From Toxorhynchites rutilus septentrionalis (taxonomy: Eukaryota > Arthropoda > Insecta > Diptera > Culicidae), in contig NC_073746.1 in the NCBI RefSeq assembly GCF_029784135.1, positions 9,209,380-9,273,379 on the forward strand: 64,000 bases of DNA, read 5' to 3'. Under the pieces are notes generated by a model. It saw nothing but the letters and a program-made list of their open reading frames with translations, was not told the DNA's origin and ran no database searches. Numbering within the stretch: the stretch's first letter is position 1; each line of letters starts with the position of its first letter. A program made the position numbers and the translations under genes. This document shows, in pieces, positions 1-11,090 of the stretch.

Positions 1-1690
1 AACGTTATACGCTTAGGTGCTTCCTTCTGACGACATCTTCACAATTGAAATGACAACGATATCAAACGATGTTCTAACATGGGGTAGGAGTAAAAGCAGT
101 GATTTGCATTGAGTATCACTTGTAAAAGAAATCAAAACTTTAGCATCAACAACCGAAACGAAACACCTTTAAATCAAGCCAAATTTCTTCATTTCCGTTG
201 AACTTCCATCATCGACATTTGCGAAGAACCAAGGAGATTTATCTTCGAGTCGGAGCGAAGACCACCATCCGAGCGCGGGACTAGAATTTGAAATTGATAT
301 CGATTTTTTTCGTTGATACGCTGTGCCTTCGAACGGAAGCTCGAAACTGCGAGGAGAAAAATGAGCAAAAAAGTAAAAGTCTTCTCGAAGTTTTCTGATG
401 ATGCCCTGGGGCTGTTCGAAGTGCTAATAAAAGGGTGGGTTCAACTTATTTGAAGTACTTTCCCTCGCCCTCATCCGCTCAGCAATCGAATTGCCAACAG
501 AGACAACGACTTGCGACTTGCGCCTCCCAAGTGGCGGTTGGCCGAAGGTCGAAAGGGTATGGATGCTCAAACAAAGATCGACACTAATGAGTAAAAGTTG
601 GATAATCAAATAAAGTGAACGCTCCGTGTGGAAGGAAAAAGGACGAAGCGTAAAATAGAGTAATGATGGTTTTGCTAGTTTCCGGGGAAACTCAACCGAC
701 TCAGTAATGAGCTGAGTGGTTGGCATTAGGCGTCTTTTAACAAGTTACGGATCTAATTGTGCTTTACTAGTGTTCGTAGATGAATTGCGTTGAAGGAATA
801 CGCAATAAGTTGGGCGATAAGTTTGTTGGTCAATCTATGCGGCTATCTTCGTACACTGCAGCTGTTCACATTTTAAATTTACGAAAAAAAAACAACTTTT
901 CCATGAAATCCGATTACAAAGTAGTTTTTGATGCTTCATTACTATCAGAACGATAATACATTTCAAGAGCAACTCCAAGAGAAACCATTTAAATATTTTT
1001 TTTCTGTGTTTAGATGTAAGACTCCGGCCAGGTCTTTCAGTTGATCGTTCCGATACACTGGGGATGACCGATCGTTGTGGTAAATACTACTACAACAACC
1101 AACCCTCAACCGCCAAGATGCCTGTGCGAGTCTTTTATGCCTTTTCACCTCCCATTACGGATTATTATGCAACTTTGAACTGTGTATGAGAATCTCAGTA
1201 TAATTCATTGGAATGCTACAATCAAAATTATTTTTTTGCAAATTTTTTTTTACTTCTTCATAAATCATTTTAAATGAGCTTAAAAGTATCATAAAATGCT
1301 ATACTGGTATAGCATTTACTCAAGCGAGTTTGTGTATAATGCACTCCCAAAATTGATTTTTAGCTCTCGTCATCCCGATTTATTACATTAAATGAGCGTA
1401 AAAATGACAGGAAATGAAATGTGGCCCATTCACTGCTCCAAAATGAGAGATGAATTGCTCATCATATTTATTGCGCAATATGTCCATCTTGTATTGTTAG
1501 TCATGTGGCGCCATCTTGTTGGAACTACATGTCGAACAGATTTAGCTTATGTGTTTTGGGCAATAAAACGTCGTATATCATTGCACGACCATTGATAGAA
1601 ACGTTGTTCTGATCTTTATCTTCAAAGAAGTATTCACCAGTGATTCCTCCGGATCACAAACCGCATCGAACTGCACATTTCCCGGGATAT
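1..1690. other. No recognisable gene
   Basis: Only short open frames are present and none resembles a known family. The composition is moderately AT-rich. A perfect 11-bp inverted repeat with a 2-bp spacer lies at 1294-1317 (arms AAATGCTATAC and GTATAGCATTT). No terminal repeats or target duplications were found. Confidence 0.6.
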
Positions 1691-1699
1691 ATTTACAAC

Positions 1700-2057
1700 T
1701 CTTGTATTTTTATTTATTTTATTTATTTACATTTGGTCGGCCGCCAGCGCTTCGAGGGCTATATGGGCCGTCAGTTATAATATTATTTCTAACTATATAC
1801 AATGCTGTTATTCTACAATATTAATACAAAAACTAGAATAATAATATGGTTTTACAAATAATAATACCGAGAAGATATTATATAATAAATTCTAACACCC
1901 ATGGCTTATAACAGTAACACTATTTTTTCTACTTCAAATAAGATCATACATATCAGTTTGTTTTATAAATCTAATTGCATTTTTGAGGCAGTTCACGTCA
2001 TCCTTGAGAATATCAATATCCAGAGTAGATAATTTACCTCTAATTGTGGTGTATTTG
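1700..2057 (-). pseudogene. Old LINE: C-terminal ORF2 tail and 3' UTR
   Basis: The minus strand reads about 40 residues beginning KYTTIRGKLSTLDIDILKDD and ending near a stop at about 1945. This is the helical tail that follows the zinc-binding motif in I-group LINEs. The 3' UTR follows, including a GC-rich stretch (CCCTCGAAGCGCTGGCGGCC) and the A/T-rich tail ending near 1701. The piece is separated from its upstream part at 4411 by the 2058-4410 insertion. Confidence 0.7.
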
Positions 2058-2241
2058 GTAGAGTAATGCGGGGCAAAGGTGCGCACCTAACTGTTGTTGT
2101 CCAATATCTCTTGAAATAAAAGCAAATAAAAATCCATTGTAACTATATGTATTACCTTCGAAACGTAGTACAAGCATTTCTCGAGTTGTGTTTGTAATTG
2201 GACAAATACCTATTTTAATACAAAAAGGCAAATGCTCCGTA

Positions 2242-2259
2242 CGGGGCAAAGGTGCGCAC
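2242..2259 (+). repeat. Inner copy of the GGGGCAAAGGTGCGCA terminal motif
   Basis: This repeats the core of the outer terminal repeat about 170 bp inside it. Its inverted partner is at 4049-4066. Such spacing fits either subterminal transposase-binding sites or one copy inserted into another of the same family. Confidence 0.7.
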
Positions 2260-2517
2260 TTATTGAATTGAACTTCTGAGATAACTTATACCAAAAATAA
2301 ATGCTTTATCATCAGAAGCGGGAGAAGCATCATTACTAGAGAGTGTAGGCACCGACCAGTAGGCAGAAGGGGGGTATTTTATGGTTTTTTTATAGGTGAG
2401 AAGAGTGGATGTTATGATCGAACATACCACGTGGAAATTTTTGGGAGGGAGGAGACTGACAATATAAGATATTCGAAAATGTCCAACATTTGAAACAGAA
2501 TTCGTTTTTATTAACAA

Positions 2518-2548
2518 ACTAGCTGACCCGGCAAACTTCGTCCCACCC
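2518..2548 (+). repeat. Dispersed-repeat head ACTAGCTGRCCCGGCAAAC
   Basis: The first 24 bp at 2518-2541 recur inverted at 58885-58908 with two mismatches. The repeat body appears to continue to the right of the SINE from 3074, but its other boundary was not found. Confidence 0.5.
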
Positions 2549-2561
2549 ACAATTGATATAT

Positions 2562-3060
2562 ATTTTTTTTATCCCATTTATTTATTTATCAGGCTCATTA
2601 GCATTTTATCTGTAACAGAGCCGGGTTTTTATCGTGTACATGTACATATGTTTATGTTTCTATAAATTGTAAATTACACAGTAGAAGTAGTAGCCATTTA
2701 GGCGTTAGGTTTTCTGTTCCATTACATTGTGGTAAATTACACTGTAGTAGCCATTTAGGCGTAAGGGTATTCTATCTGTTCTTCCATTGTTCAGCAGACC
2801 GGACAGCGGAGACAGTTGATATTGATCATTGTTGGGTTATTTATAGAACAGCAGCCCGATGTTTCTTGCAGAGCAGAGCAGTTGTATGGATTAATCGATC
2901 TTTGTTCCACCGTGGATCGATCTCCATAGCTGATGATGGTTGGGTGGACGTAGCTATTCTATAATAACACAAAGATGGTCAATTGAGGGCCCTGAGTTTG
3001 AACTCACGATCGATTGCTTAGTAAGCGAACGCGTAACCAAGTGGCTACGAAGACCCCCTT
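2562..3060 (-). mobile_element. tRNA-headed SINE, copy 1
   Basis: Read on the minus strand, the SINE starts near 3060 with a tRNA-like head. The A-box-like part is TAGCCACTTGGTTACGCG and the B-box-like part is GTGAGTTCAAACTC. It ends near 2562 with a tail containing a GGCTC...GAGCC stem followed by AAATAAATAAATGGGATAAA. A 13-bp target duplication, ACAATTGATATAT, flanks it at 2549-2561 and 3061-3073, which shows insertion by target-primed reverse transcription. A related copy is at 16145-16605. It is not a tRNA gene: the acceptor stem is absent and the unit is about 500 bp long. Confidence 0.85.
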
Positions 3061-3479
3061 ACAATTGATATATTGATATGAATCATTTCGAACACCCAAG
3101 TTCCCACAGAAATTATTTTTATGTACATAATCTATACTCGCGGTATATAATTTCTTTTTTGACATATAAACCTGATGCAGACTAAGACGCATCAGTCCTG
3201 ATACTGACTGTTTAAATCCGTTTCTCCGCTCCGGAGTTAAATAGTGAGGAACGGACACCAGATCATTTTTGTTTGTATAGATCAAGTTTATAAATACATA
3301 GTTACCTTCAATTGATTTATTTGAAACTCATTGTTGAAAAAAACAATATTTATTTGAAGTTTATTGTTGAAACATAAACATAAACGAAACATAACCGTAA
3401 TTAAAAATGGTTATGGTGAAAATAAAAACATTTTTCATTTGAAATTGATTTCGAATTATTTTTAAGCAATTGTTTATTT

Positions 3480-3960
3480 TCATTCCTCGTCTTGGATTTC
3501 GGTTCTGAGGATTCCGACGCTTTGCATTGGAGCGCTGATGCTTCGTTGTACTGTTATGGGGTTCGAAGAGACAGACGATGGTTCCTCATGAAACTAGAAT
3601 CAAAATCTCTTACTGCCTGTTTTGCAACTTGGTTGCTGGAGGTTGTTGGCTTCCGCAAAATCAAACGCCAGACGCCGTAAATCTTTGAGAGTCATACCAT
3701 AGAAAACTTTGTCCAGTGCCCTGCAGTGGTCCGCCAGATCCTCAGACTGCTCACTCGTAAATACCTATCTGAATCGCCCTGGGTGCTCGCTGACACATCC
3801 CAGCAGGAGTAGAAATGTCAATAAAAGAAGAGTCGAATCTTAAATCACTTTCTGATATGAGCCTCTTCCTCAGAGCTGATTCAGGAATATCCCTCCCAAT
3901 CCTCTGTTGGGCCATTTGAGCATTTCTTCTGGAGTGCATTTCTTCAAATCAGTTTCCTTC
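3480..3960 (-). pseudogene. Degenerate psq/CENP-B-like DNA-binding region of a pogo-type transposase
   Basis: The minus strand reads fragments such as IPESALRKRL, as in the recognition helix of HTH-psq domains, followed downstream by ALDKVFYGMTLKDLRRLAFD. The second fragment resembles the conserved 'FxGMTxxDLRRLAY' stretch in CENP-B-type DNA-binding regions of Tigger/Jerky transposases. Several stops and frameshifts break the frame, and nothing of the DDE domain is recognisable. Its orientation matches the surrounding 2058-4410 element, so it probably supplied that element's transposase. A domesticated host gene is unlikely given the stops. Confidence 0.55.
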
Positions 3961-4410
3961 TTGTGGGTCCCGTTAAAAATGTGGTTGAAAACATTTTAGA
4001 ATTTTTTTTCAGAGCAAAACTCTGATGCGAACTTTCGCACCACAGCTAATGCGCACCTTTGCCCCGAAAGCAATTTTTGAACTAATCGAATTTTTAAAAA
4101 AAGCTCTTGAACTTTTTCACAGAAACGAATAAGCACCATCATCTACTATAGAATGAAGGTTTTTTTGACAGTGTAGTTTCGAACTTTCCAGTTATTTTAG
4201 GTAAGTAAATCGTCATCTCCAAAACTGAAAAAAATAGATCAAAACATCGCAAAACTCTTTTCACCTCATAACTTTTTGCCACTTTCATGAAATGTATCTT
4301 TTTTTATATGTGTGAACTGCTGGTGTAATAATGTATCAAACGACTACACTGTTGCCGAAATTTTATGCTCGTTTGCTTCAAATGCGCACCTTTGCCCCGC
4401 ACTACTCTAC

Positions 4411-4601
4411 AGTAAATGAATATATGTTTAACAGATATAATTTGTCCACACGAATCACAGGTTGGAGGGTTAGCTTTGAACATCAAATGAGAGTGCGTAT
4501 AATGAGTATGACCTAATCGTAACCTTGTCAGAACTACTGAATCTCTTCGTCCAAGAAAACTTATACATGGCCAATGAGATGTTGAATGACAAATTTGTCG
4601 A
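4411..4601 (-). pseudogene. Old LINE: zinc-binding segment after RNase H
   Basis: The minus strand reads GRRDSVVLTRLRLGHTHYTH followed by a C-x2-C-type motif (TCDSCGQ) and KHIFIYC. This is the conserved region between RNase H and the C-terminus of I-group LINEs. A frameshift lies just before GRRD. The piece begins at the TA where the ITmD37E element (4604-5910) landed and ends where the 2058-4410 element landed. Confidence 0.8.
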
Positions 4602-4603
4602 TA

Positions 4604-5910
4604 TAAAGTCTGCTTCATTTAATATTGGAACACAAACAATTGCGTGTAGTTCAGTCATTTATTAACGAATTCATAATTTGTTTTTCATACAAATGTAGCA
4701 TTTTCTTTACTCTTTCATAAAAAAAAATAAAAAAATTATTCATTGCTGTTTCGAAGAAATTCTCGTACTTTTCCCGTAATACGGCACATTAGGCGGCGCA
4801 CACCCTTTTCGTCCACCGTTTTGGCGATTTGATTCCACCAGTTCTTCATTAGAGTCATGTTCCTAACAAGTTTTCCCTTTGCCTTAAGCCTCCGCTTCGT
4901 GATTGCCCAGTATTTCTCTATCGGCCGGAACTGGGGGCAGTTTGGGGGGTTGAGGTCCTTCGGTATTACGCTGACCCCGTTCGTTGCGTAATATTCCATA
5001 ACCGTTTTGCTGTAATGGCAGCTTGCGAGGTCCGGCCAAAACATTACTGGACGGTCGTGGGCACGAATAAACGGCAGAATCCGTTTCTGTAGGCACTCTT
5101 TTTAGTAGACTTCTGATGTCATTGTCTTGTCAGTGAGAGAGACTTTGGTTTTCTGTCCACAACTGCATATCCCCTGCCAAATCATGTACTTGCGGGCGAA
5201 TTTATCCGCAAACACGAACTTAAATTTTGCAGGTACATCCCCCCGAGCCGACGCCAAATAAAATTTTTGACCTGGGATTTGCCCAAAGTCCGCCTTCACG
5301 TAGGTCTCATCGTCCATCAGAATACATCCGTCGAACTTGGTCAGCACTTGGTCGTACAGCTTTCGAGCACGGATTCTGGCCACATTGTTCTGCTTCAGCG
5401 TCCGATTTGGCTGTTTGCTGGCTCGGAATGACCTTATTCCTTCCCGGAGACGAATTCGTCGCACCGTACTGTGAGCGGCCTGGAACTTATTGGCCAAATC
5501 GCGGTCTGAAAGATTGGGATTCCTCTTGACGGCCTTGATGACTTTCCCACGCAGTTTCCGGTCGACAGTTCCACTCCGACGCTTCGAATGCGGCTTCCGA
5601 GCCGTCGTCAATGTTTCCTTGTACTGCTTGATAACACGCCATATGGTATTTCTGGGCATTTTTAGCTGTTTAGCTAGCTTAGATGCCGACAACAATGGAT
5701 ATTCAAGAAAACTTTGCACAATTTTATCTCTCCGTTCGGCTTCCATGGCGGTTGTTTACAAAATGCTATCGTTTGGTGTTATGGCATAAATACATGGTGA
5801 AAGGTAATGAATTTCCCGACACGTGGGTGAAAAAAGTTTCCAAATCCGTCCACTAGGAGCGCCACAATGAGCAAAAGAATTTGTTCCAATATTGAATGAA
5901 GCAGACTTTA
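4604..5910 (-). mobile_element. ITmD37E (Tc1/mariner superfamily) transposon, copy A
   Basis: The element is 1307 bp. Its inverted ends begin TAAAGTCTGCTTCATT (about 27 bp with one mismatch) and it is flanked by the TA target duplication at 4602-4603 and 5911-5912. It lies within the old LINE; removing it with one TA restores the LINE reading through DN/ID. It carries a nearly complete transposase on the minus strand. Confidence 0.9.
4736..5746 (-). pseudogene. ITmD37E transposase with a single nonsense codon
   Basis: The frame runs from MEAERRDKI at 5746 to 4736 with one in-frame TAA (5102-5104), giving 214 plus about 120 codons. N-terminal helix-turn-helix modules (LSASKLAKQLKMPRNTIWR; LSDRDLANKF) bind the transposon ends in this superfamily. 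The catalytic triad is visible: MDDETY, then PDLASCHY, then RPIEKYW, with 37 residues between the second D and the E (DD37E). The stop falls between the first and second catalytic acids, so the truncated product would be inactive. All other positions are open, which implies a fairly recent loss. The nearest relative in the window is the intact copy at 48400-49419. Confidence 0.9.
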
Positions 5911-5912
5911 TA

Positions 5913-5959
5913 TTGTCTGTAAGGTTAGTCCATTTATCTTCCCACAATTTAGACATATT
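5913..5959 (-). pseudogene. Old LINE: short linker piece
   Basis: The minus strand reads KLWEDKWTNLTDN, the tryptophan-rich linker typically found after RNase H in I-group LINEs. It sits between the ITmD37E element on one side and the 16-bp target duplication of the younger LINE on the other, and it joins in frame to the RNase H end at 9235. Confidence 0.75.
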
Positions 5960-5975
5960 TACCTTTACAAGGTTT

Positions 5976-8866
5976 TACCTCCATTGGAGGAGTATAACTT
6001 CCTTTCTCGTTTGATCTATGACAGCGCGGTTCGCGCTCAAACGAAACCCATCCCAGGCTCCACTATTCGTCGAAGGCCTCTCAATCTATGGTGGGATAGC
6101 ATATGTTCCAAGCTTTATGTAGAAAAATCGAATGCATTTAAAGCTTTTCGGAAACGTGGAACCCCTGAAAATTTTCAGACGTATTTGGACCTTGAAAATC
6201 AATTTAAAAACTTGATCAAAGGGAAAAAACGTGCTTATTGGCGAAATTTCGTGGGAGGTTTGTCACGAGAAACGTCAATGAAAAAATTATGGAAAGTGGC
6301 TCGAAACATGAGAAATCGCTCTTCAACAAATGAAAGCGAAGAATATTCACATCGATGGATTTTTAATTTTGCACGGAAGGTTTGTCCTGATTCCGCTCCT
6401 GTGCAAAAAATTGTTAGAGATATACCACAAGGTAGGTGCGATCTTGATTCCGAGTTTTCGATGGTAGAATTCTCTCTTGCTCTGCTTTTATGTAACAATT
6501 CTGCTCCGGGATCGGATAGAATTAAGTTCAACTTGCTGAAAAACCTCCCTGATGTGGCGAAACATCGCTTGTTGAATTTATTCAATCGGTTTCTGGAGCA
6601 TAATATTGTTCCAGATGATTGGAGACAAGTACGAGTTATAGCTGTTCAAAAACCCGGAAAACCCGCGTCCGACTTCAATTCGTACCGCCCAATAGCAATG
6701 CTGTCTTGTATACGGAAATTGTTGGAGAAAATGATCTTGTTTCGCCTTGATCGATGGGTTGAAACGAATGGCCTACTCTCAGATACACAATATGGGTTCC
6801 GCAGGGGCAAGGGGACGAATGATTGCCTTGCGTTGCTTTCTTCAGAAATTCAAATGGCTTACGCCGAAAAAAAACAATAGGCTTCAGTATTCTTGGACAT
6901 AAAGGGGGCCTTTGATTCTGTTTCAATAGAGGTTTTGTCAGACAAATTACACTCTCGGGGTCTGCCGCCTCTATTGAATAATATGTTATATAATTTGCTT
7001 TGTGAGAAACATTTGAACTTTTCTCACGGAGATTCGGCAGTAAGTCGGGTGTCTTACATGGGCCTCCCCCAGGGCTCATGTTTAAGCCCCCTTTTGTACA
7101 ACTTCTATGTAAGCGACATCGACAATTGCCTTACACAAAATTGCAGCCTAAGACAACTTGCAGATGATGGAGTGGTGTCTGTCGTAGGATCAAACGAATC
7201 CGACCTGCAAGGACCCTTACAAGATACTTTGAACAATTTTTCAACCTGGGCCATTGGGCTAGGGATCGAATTCTCCACGGAGAAAACAGAGATGATGGTT
7301 TTTTCTAGGAAGCATAGACCAGCAAAACCAAAGCTTCAACTTTTGGGTAAACCGATCACTCATGCTATGTCATTCAAGTATCTTGGGGTCTGGTTCGACT
7401 CCAAATGTACTTGGGGGGCCCACATTAGGTATCTGAGTAAAAAATGTCAACAAAGAATAAACTTTCTCCGTACAATTACCGGCACATGGTGGGGAGCCCA
7501 TCCCGAAGATCTTATAATGTTGTATCGAACAACTATTCTCTCAGTGATGGAGTATGGCAGTTTCTGTTTTCAATCAGTTGCCAAAACACACCTCATTAAA
7601 CTCGAGCGAATTCAGTATCTTTGTCTCTGTATCGCGTTGGGATGTATGCCCTCAACGCATACCATGAGTCTCGAGGTTTTGGCAGGCGTACTCCCACTAA
7701 AAGATCGCTTCAATTTATTATCTCTTCGGTTCCTCATCCGGTGTAAGGTTATGAATCCATTGGTGATCGGAAATTTTGAGCAATTGATCGAGCTAAATTT
7801 TCATTCTAGATTCATGAGTTCATATCATGAATTCATCTCCATGCAGGTTAATCCTTCTTCGTATATTCCCAACCGTGTTTGTTTTCCTGACTACATCAAT
7901 TCCTCTGTACATTTCGATCTGAAGGAGAAAATCCATGAAAATCCAGATTATCTTAGATTGGGGTTCGTTCCTACAATCTTCAATGCAAAGTATGGGCGTA
8001 TCAATTGTGATAATATATACTTTACTGATGGGTCCTCTATGAATGAGTCCACAGGATTTGGAGTGTTCAACGTATTTTTTAGCACCTCACACAGTCTTCA
8101 GAATCCTTGCTCAGTGTATATTGCTGAATTGGCAGCGATACACTGGGCGCTGGACAGCGTCGCCTCACGATCTGTTGAACACTATTACATTGTAACGGAT
8201 AGTCTTAGCTCTGTCGAAGCTATCCGTTCAGTGAGGCCGGAAAAGCACTCGCCGTACTTCCTTGAGAGAATACGAGAAATTTTGAGTGCTTTATCCAGAC
8301 GCTGTTATGTCATTACCTTTGTCTGGGTCCCTTCACATTGCTCAATTCCGGGTAATGAGAGGGCTGACTCATTGGCAAAGGTAGGTGCAATTGAAGGCGA
8401 TATATATCAGCGTCAAATCGCCTTCAATGAATTTTATTCTTTAGTTCGCAAAAATACCATCGCTAACTGGCAACGCAAGTGGAATGAAGATGAATTGGGC
8501 CGGTGGTTTCACTCGATTATCCCAAAGGTTAGCCTCAAACCGTGGTTCAAAAGTCTGGATTTGAGTCGGGACTTTATTCGCACCTTCTCCCGACTCATGT
8601 CCAATCACTGTTCGTTAGATGCACTACTCTTCCGTTTCAATCTTGCCAGCAGCAATCTCTGCGTTTGTGGCCAAGGTTATCACGACATCGAGCACGTTGT
8701 TTGGTCGTGCGAGGTGTATCTGGTCGCCAGATCGAATTTAGAAAACTCCCTTCGGGCCCGAGGAAGACAGCCCAATGTGCCGGTGAGAGATGTGTTGGCT
8801 CGGTTAGACCTTGATTACATGTCCCATATATATGTTTTCCTTAAAGCTATAGATCTTCGTGTGTGA
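5976..8866 (+). pseudogene. LINE ORF2: reverse transcriptase-RNase H, one internal stop
   Basis: The open frame covers the pre-RT region, RT, thumb, RNase H and a C-terminal zinc motif. RT signatures include SYRPIAMLS, FLDIKGAFDS (motif A), GLPQGSCLSPLLYN (motif B) and LADDGVVSV near 7157, where leucine replaces the usual tyrosine/phenylalanine before ADD. RNase H follows at about 8020-8390 (FTDGSSM, ELAAIHWAL, TDSLSSVEA, HCSIPGNERADSLAK). The C-terminus has CVCGQGYHDIEHVVWSC. A single TAG at 6878-6880 interrupts the frame just before motif A; it is otherwise intact. The protein would copy its own RNA at a nick. Without the N-terminal endonuclease and with the stop it is inactive. The class resembles LOA/Ingi/I-group elements common in mosquitoes. 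Confidence 0.9.
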
Positions 8867-9150
8867 TTGTCCCTACATCCTTATACCCTCCTTTCCTTCC
8901 TTTGCGGGTAATTCGTCCCCTTGCTATAAATAGTAGAATAAGTTGAAATGTAAATAAACTATAGATATACGAATAGATTTAAGAATTGAGTGCTCATCAA
9001 CATTGTTACAATTTCCTTATATCCCATCCTTCTCCTAAAAATATGTCACCCTTCTAAACTCGAGCACACCGCGAGTAATCGGTTTTCCACCTTACTAACC
9101 ATAGATGTAAGAAAATTGTTTATATATATATAGTTTTAAAAATATATTTA

Positions 9151-9218
9151 AGAATTCGGCTCCTTTAAACTTAAGTAACTGAGCCTGTAAAAATAAACGA
9201 ATTAATAAAAAAAAAAAA
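9151..9218 (+). other. LINE 3' tail with GGCTC/GAGCC stem
   Basis: The tail reads ATTCGGCTC, an 18-bp loop, GAGCCTG, then AAATAAACGAATTAAT and an A-run. The same stem and following A/T motif occur at the 3' ends of both SINE copies (2562-3060 and 16145-16605). Confidence 0.7.
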
Positions 9219-9223
9219 TACCT

Positions 9224-9894
9224 TTACAAGGTTTCTAAAATCTTAAAGCCAAAAAGAAGAAGAAGAAGGTTTCTAAAATCTCTCGCCAATAATTCGCCTT
9301 GTGGAGTTGATTGAATAATTGCTTCTTTAGCTGCTTTATCTGAAATTTCATTACCACGGATGCCAATATGACTTGGTACGAAATAGAACTGCACAATCTT
9401 AAGCTTCTCTGTGCATATGAATATATTGTTGAAAATCTTTCGTATTATGGGGTGAGTTGAAAAATTGTCTGAGAGTACTGATAGAGCACTCAATGAGTCA
9501 CTTATTATAATATATTTGTCAAAGATAATAGATTTAATGTGTTCTGTAGCATGGGAAATTGCCATAAGTTCTGCATTATAGACTGATGAGTTGTCAGGTA
9601 GTATGTTTTATTTTTATTTCCATCATAAACGGCACAAGAAGTGACAGAGTTAAACTTGGAGCCATCGGTATAGATTAATCGATAACCACGGTTTTCATGG
9701 AGAATTCAATTGAATAAAGATTTATATACAACAGAGTTCGTAGAGTTTTTCGGAAAAGCACTTTGTTCGACAGTTATCTCAAGTTCAGGAACCAACCACG
9801 GCGGTAATTTACTGCAGTGTTCTGTTTTTAATTTTGGTAATTCTAGGTTTAGACTGTTCAGAATTCGAATACACTTCGACGGAAAAGTTTGACT
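9224..9894 (-). pseudogene. Old LINE: RNase H domain
   Basis: The minus strand carries the RNase H order IYTDGSK, VYNAELMAIS, ISDSLSALSV and PSHIGIRGNEISDKAAKEA. It is preceded by the linker PPWLVPELEI and broken by a stop near 9710. RNase H in I-superfamily LINEs removes the RNA template after first-strand synthesis. A 38-bp local duplication (GGTTTCTAAAATCT repeated at 9230 and 9268) lies at its downstream end next to the younger LINE. Confidence 0.85.
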
Positions 9895-10135
9895 TCTGAT
9901 AGTCACCCATATTCTGTATTTTGATCGATTCGAAATATTTCGGAGGACTTTATAAAATTTCATTCTGTATTCCGTTCGAGTTGTTTTTGCATTTCGTTTG
10001 ATCTGTTTCTTTTCGTACATTAAATGAGCAAAACGTTCGAAATAGGGAATGCGAAATTATAACTCGAACGAAATAACGGTTTCGAACGAAATGAAAATCC
10101 GTCGGAATACAGAAAAGGACTGAGTATCATTAAGT
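9895..10135. mobile_element. Small foldback MITE in the old LINE
   Basis: LINE coding sequence stops on both sides of a roughly 240-bp A/T-rich unit with imperfect inverted ends (TTCTGTATT at 9911 and AATACAGAA near 10110) and internal TTCGTTCGA-type repeats. It encodes nothing. The boundaries are approximate, and the class is not determinable from the short ends. Confidence 0.5.
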
Positions 10136-10420
10136 GGCAGTTGCTGAATAGATTTAACATAGGATGGGTTTTATTTCTAAGAATTCTGCGCATTTGAAAC
10201 ATAGTATGCTGATCTCTTCTGACACTCAAAGGTAGAAAATCCGTGTCAATGATAACCGGAGAGGAACGAAAGGCACCACTCGCTAAACGTAAACCTTGAT
10301 GGTGAACAGCTTCCAGACATTGTGTAATTTTATTATTGTTTTTCGATCAGTGCCCCATTTGATATTCGATAATGTTTTGATGATGTTCATTGCTTTTTAA
10401 GATCGCCTTTTTATATAAAG
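10136..10420 (-). pseudogene. Old LINE: post-RT (thumb) region
   Basis: The minus strand reads IIKTLSNIKWGTDRKTI, then after a frameshift LEAVHHQGLRLASGAFRSSP and LSVRRDQHTMFQMRRIL. These are the conserved post-RT stretches of I-group ORF2. RT motifs B-D, which should lie immediately upstream, are missing and are replaced by the transposon fragment at 10422-11090. Confidence 0.8.
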
Positions 10421-10421
10421 G

Positions 10422-11090
10422 GTGTGTCACATCAAATTGCATCACGGAAAAAAACGCTGTAGAAATTCACCCAGTAGACCGATCCTTTTGAAAATTTTAG
10501 ACAGTAGAATAAAAACTATTAAACAACTTTTGGTATTTTCTTTTTATTCATACTTCGAGCCCAAGCCCGTATGTTCGCACCTTCCTCTTTACCCCGTCCA
10601 TAAGGTTCTGTACAACGTCAGGTTGTAGTTTGTTTTGAACACAAATCCATTTTCTCTTGAAGTCCGCCTCCGATTTGACAACTTTTGTGTTCTTCCGGAG
10701 GGCCTGCTTCATAATCGCCCAATATTTCTCTATTGGGTGAAGCTCCGGCGCGTTGGGCGGGTTCATTTCCTTTGGCACGAAGGTGATCCCGTTGGCTTCG
10801 TACCACTCCAATACGTCCTTTGAATAGTGGCACGAAGCGAGATCCGGCCAGAAGATGGTCGGGCCATCGTGCTGTTCAATAGTGGTAGTAAGCGCTTCTG
10901 TAGGCACTCCTTAAGGTAAACCTGCCCGTTTACCGTGCCGGTCATCACGAAGGGGGCGTTCCGCTTTCCGCAAGAGCAGATCGCTTGCCACACCATGTAC
11001 TTTTTGGCAAACTTGGATAGTTTCTGCTTGCGAATCTCCTCCGGAACGCTGAATTTGTCCTCTGCGGAGAAGAACAACAGGCCCGGCATT
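10422..11090 (-). mobile_element. Truncated ITmD37E transposon (copy B)
   Basis: One terminus is present near 10420 (GGGTGTGTCACATCAAATTG). The other end and the N-terminal half of the transposase are gone; coding sequence starts abruptly near 11090, next to LINE sequence. The readable part includes KFAKKYMVWQAICSCG, FWPDLASCHY and LHPIEKYWA with DD37E spacing, and a frameshift lies near 10900. It sits where the LINE should have RT motifs B-D, so a deletion removed LINE and transposon sequence together. Confidence 0.8.
10548..11090 (-). pseudogene. ITmD37E transposase, C-terminal half, frameshifted
   Basis: The second catalytic D (PDLASCHY) and the E (PIEKYW) are separated by 37 residues; the first D is lost with the truncation. 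A one-base deletion near 10900 splits the reading into two frames. The sequence is related to, but distinct from, the copies at 4736-5746 and 48400-49419, so three separate ITmD37E lineages have been active here. Confidence 0.8.

Larger units (their letters stand above)
2058..4410 (-). mobile_element. pogo/Tigger-like DNA transposon relic with nested terminal repeats
   Basis: The ends are inverted repeats of 28 bp with one mismatch (2058-2085 and 4383-4410), with core TGCGGGGCAAAGGTGCGCA. The same core recurs, also inverted, at 2242-2259 and 4049-4066, so the ends are doubled. The element interrupts the old LINE between its zinc motif and C-terminal tail. A degenerate coding stretch at about 3480-3960 (minus) resembles the psq/CENP-B-type DNA-binding region of pogo/Jerky transposases. 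No DDE catalytic core was found. A SINE and the start of another dispersed repeat (2518) are nested within. TA dinucleotides at 2064 and 4403 sit inside the symmetrical ends, so the exact boundary is ambiguous. The pogo assignment is an inference from the short DNA-binding similarity. Confidence 0.6.
5976..9218 (+). mobile_element. 5'-truncated I-group LINE (LOA/Ingi-like) with target duplication
   Basis: The element is flanked by a perfect 16-bp duplication, TACCTTTACAAGGTTT, at 5960-5975 and 9219-9234. It starts inside ORF2 upstream of the RT domain, so ORF1 and the endonuclease are missing. It ends with a GGCTC...GAGCC stem, AAATAAACGAATTAAT and an A-run. It is inserted in the opposite orientation within the old LINE. 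Confidence 0.9.
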
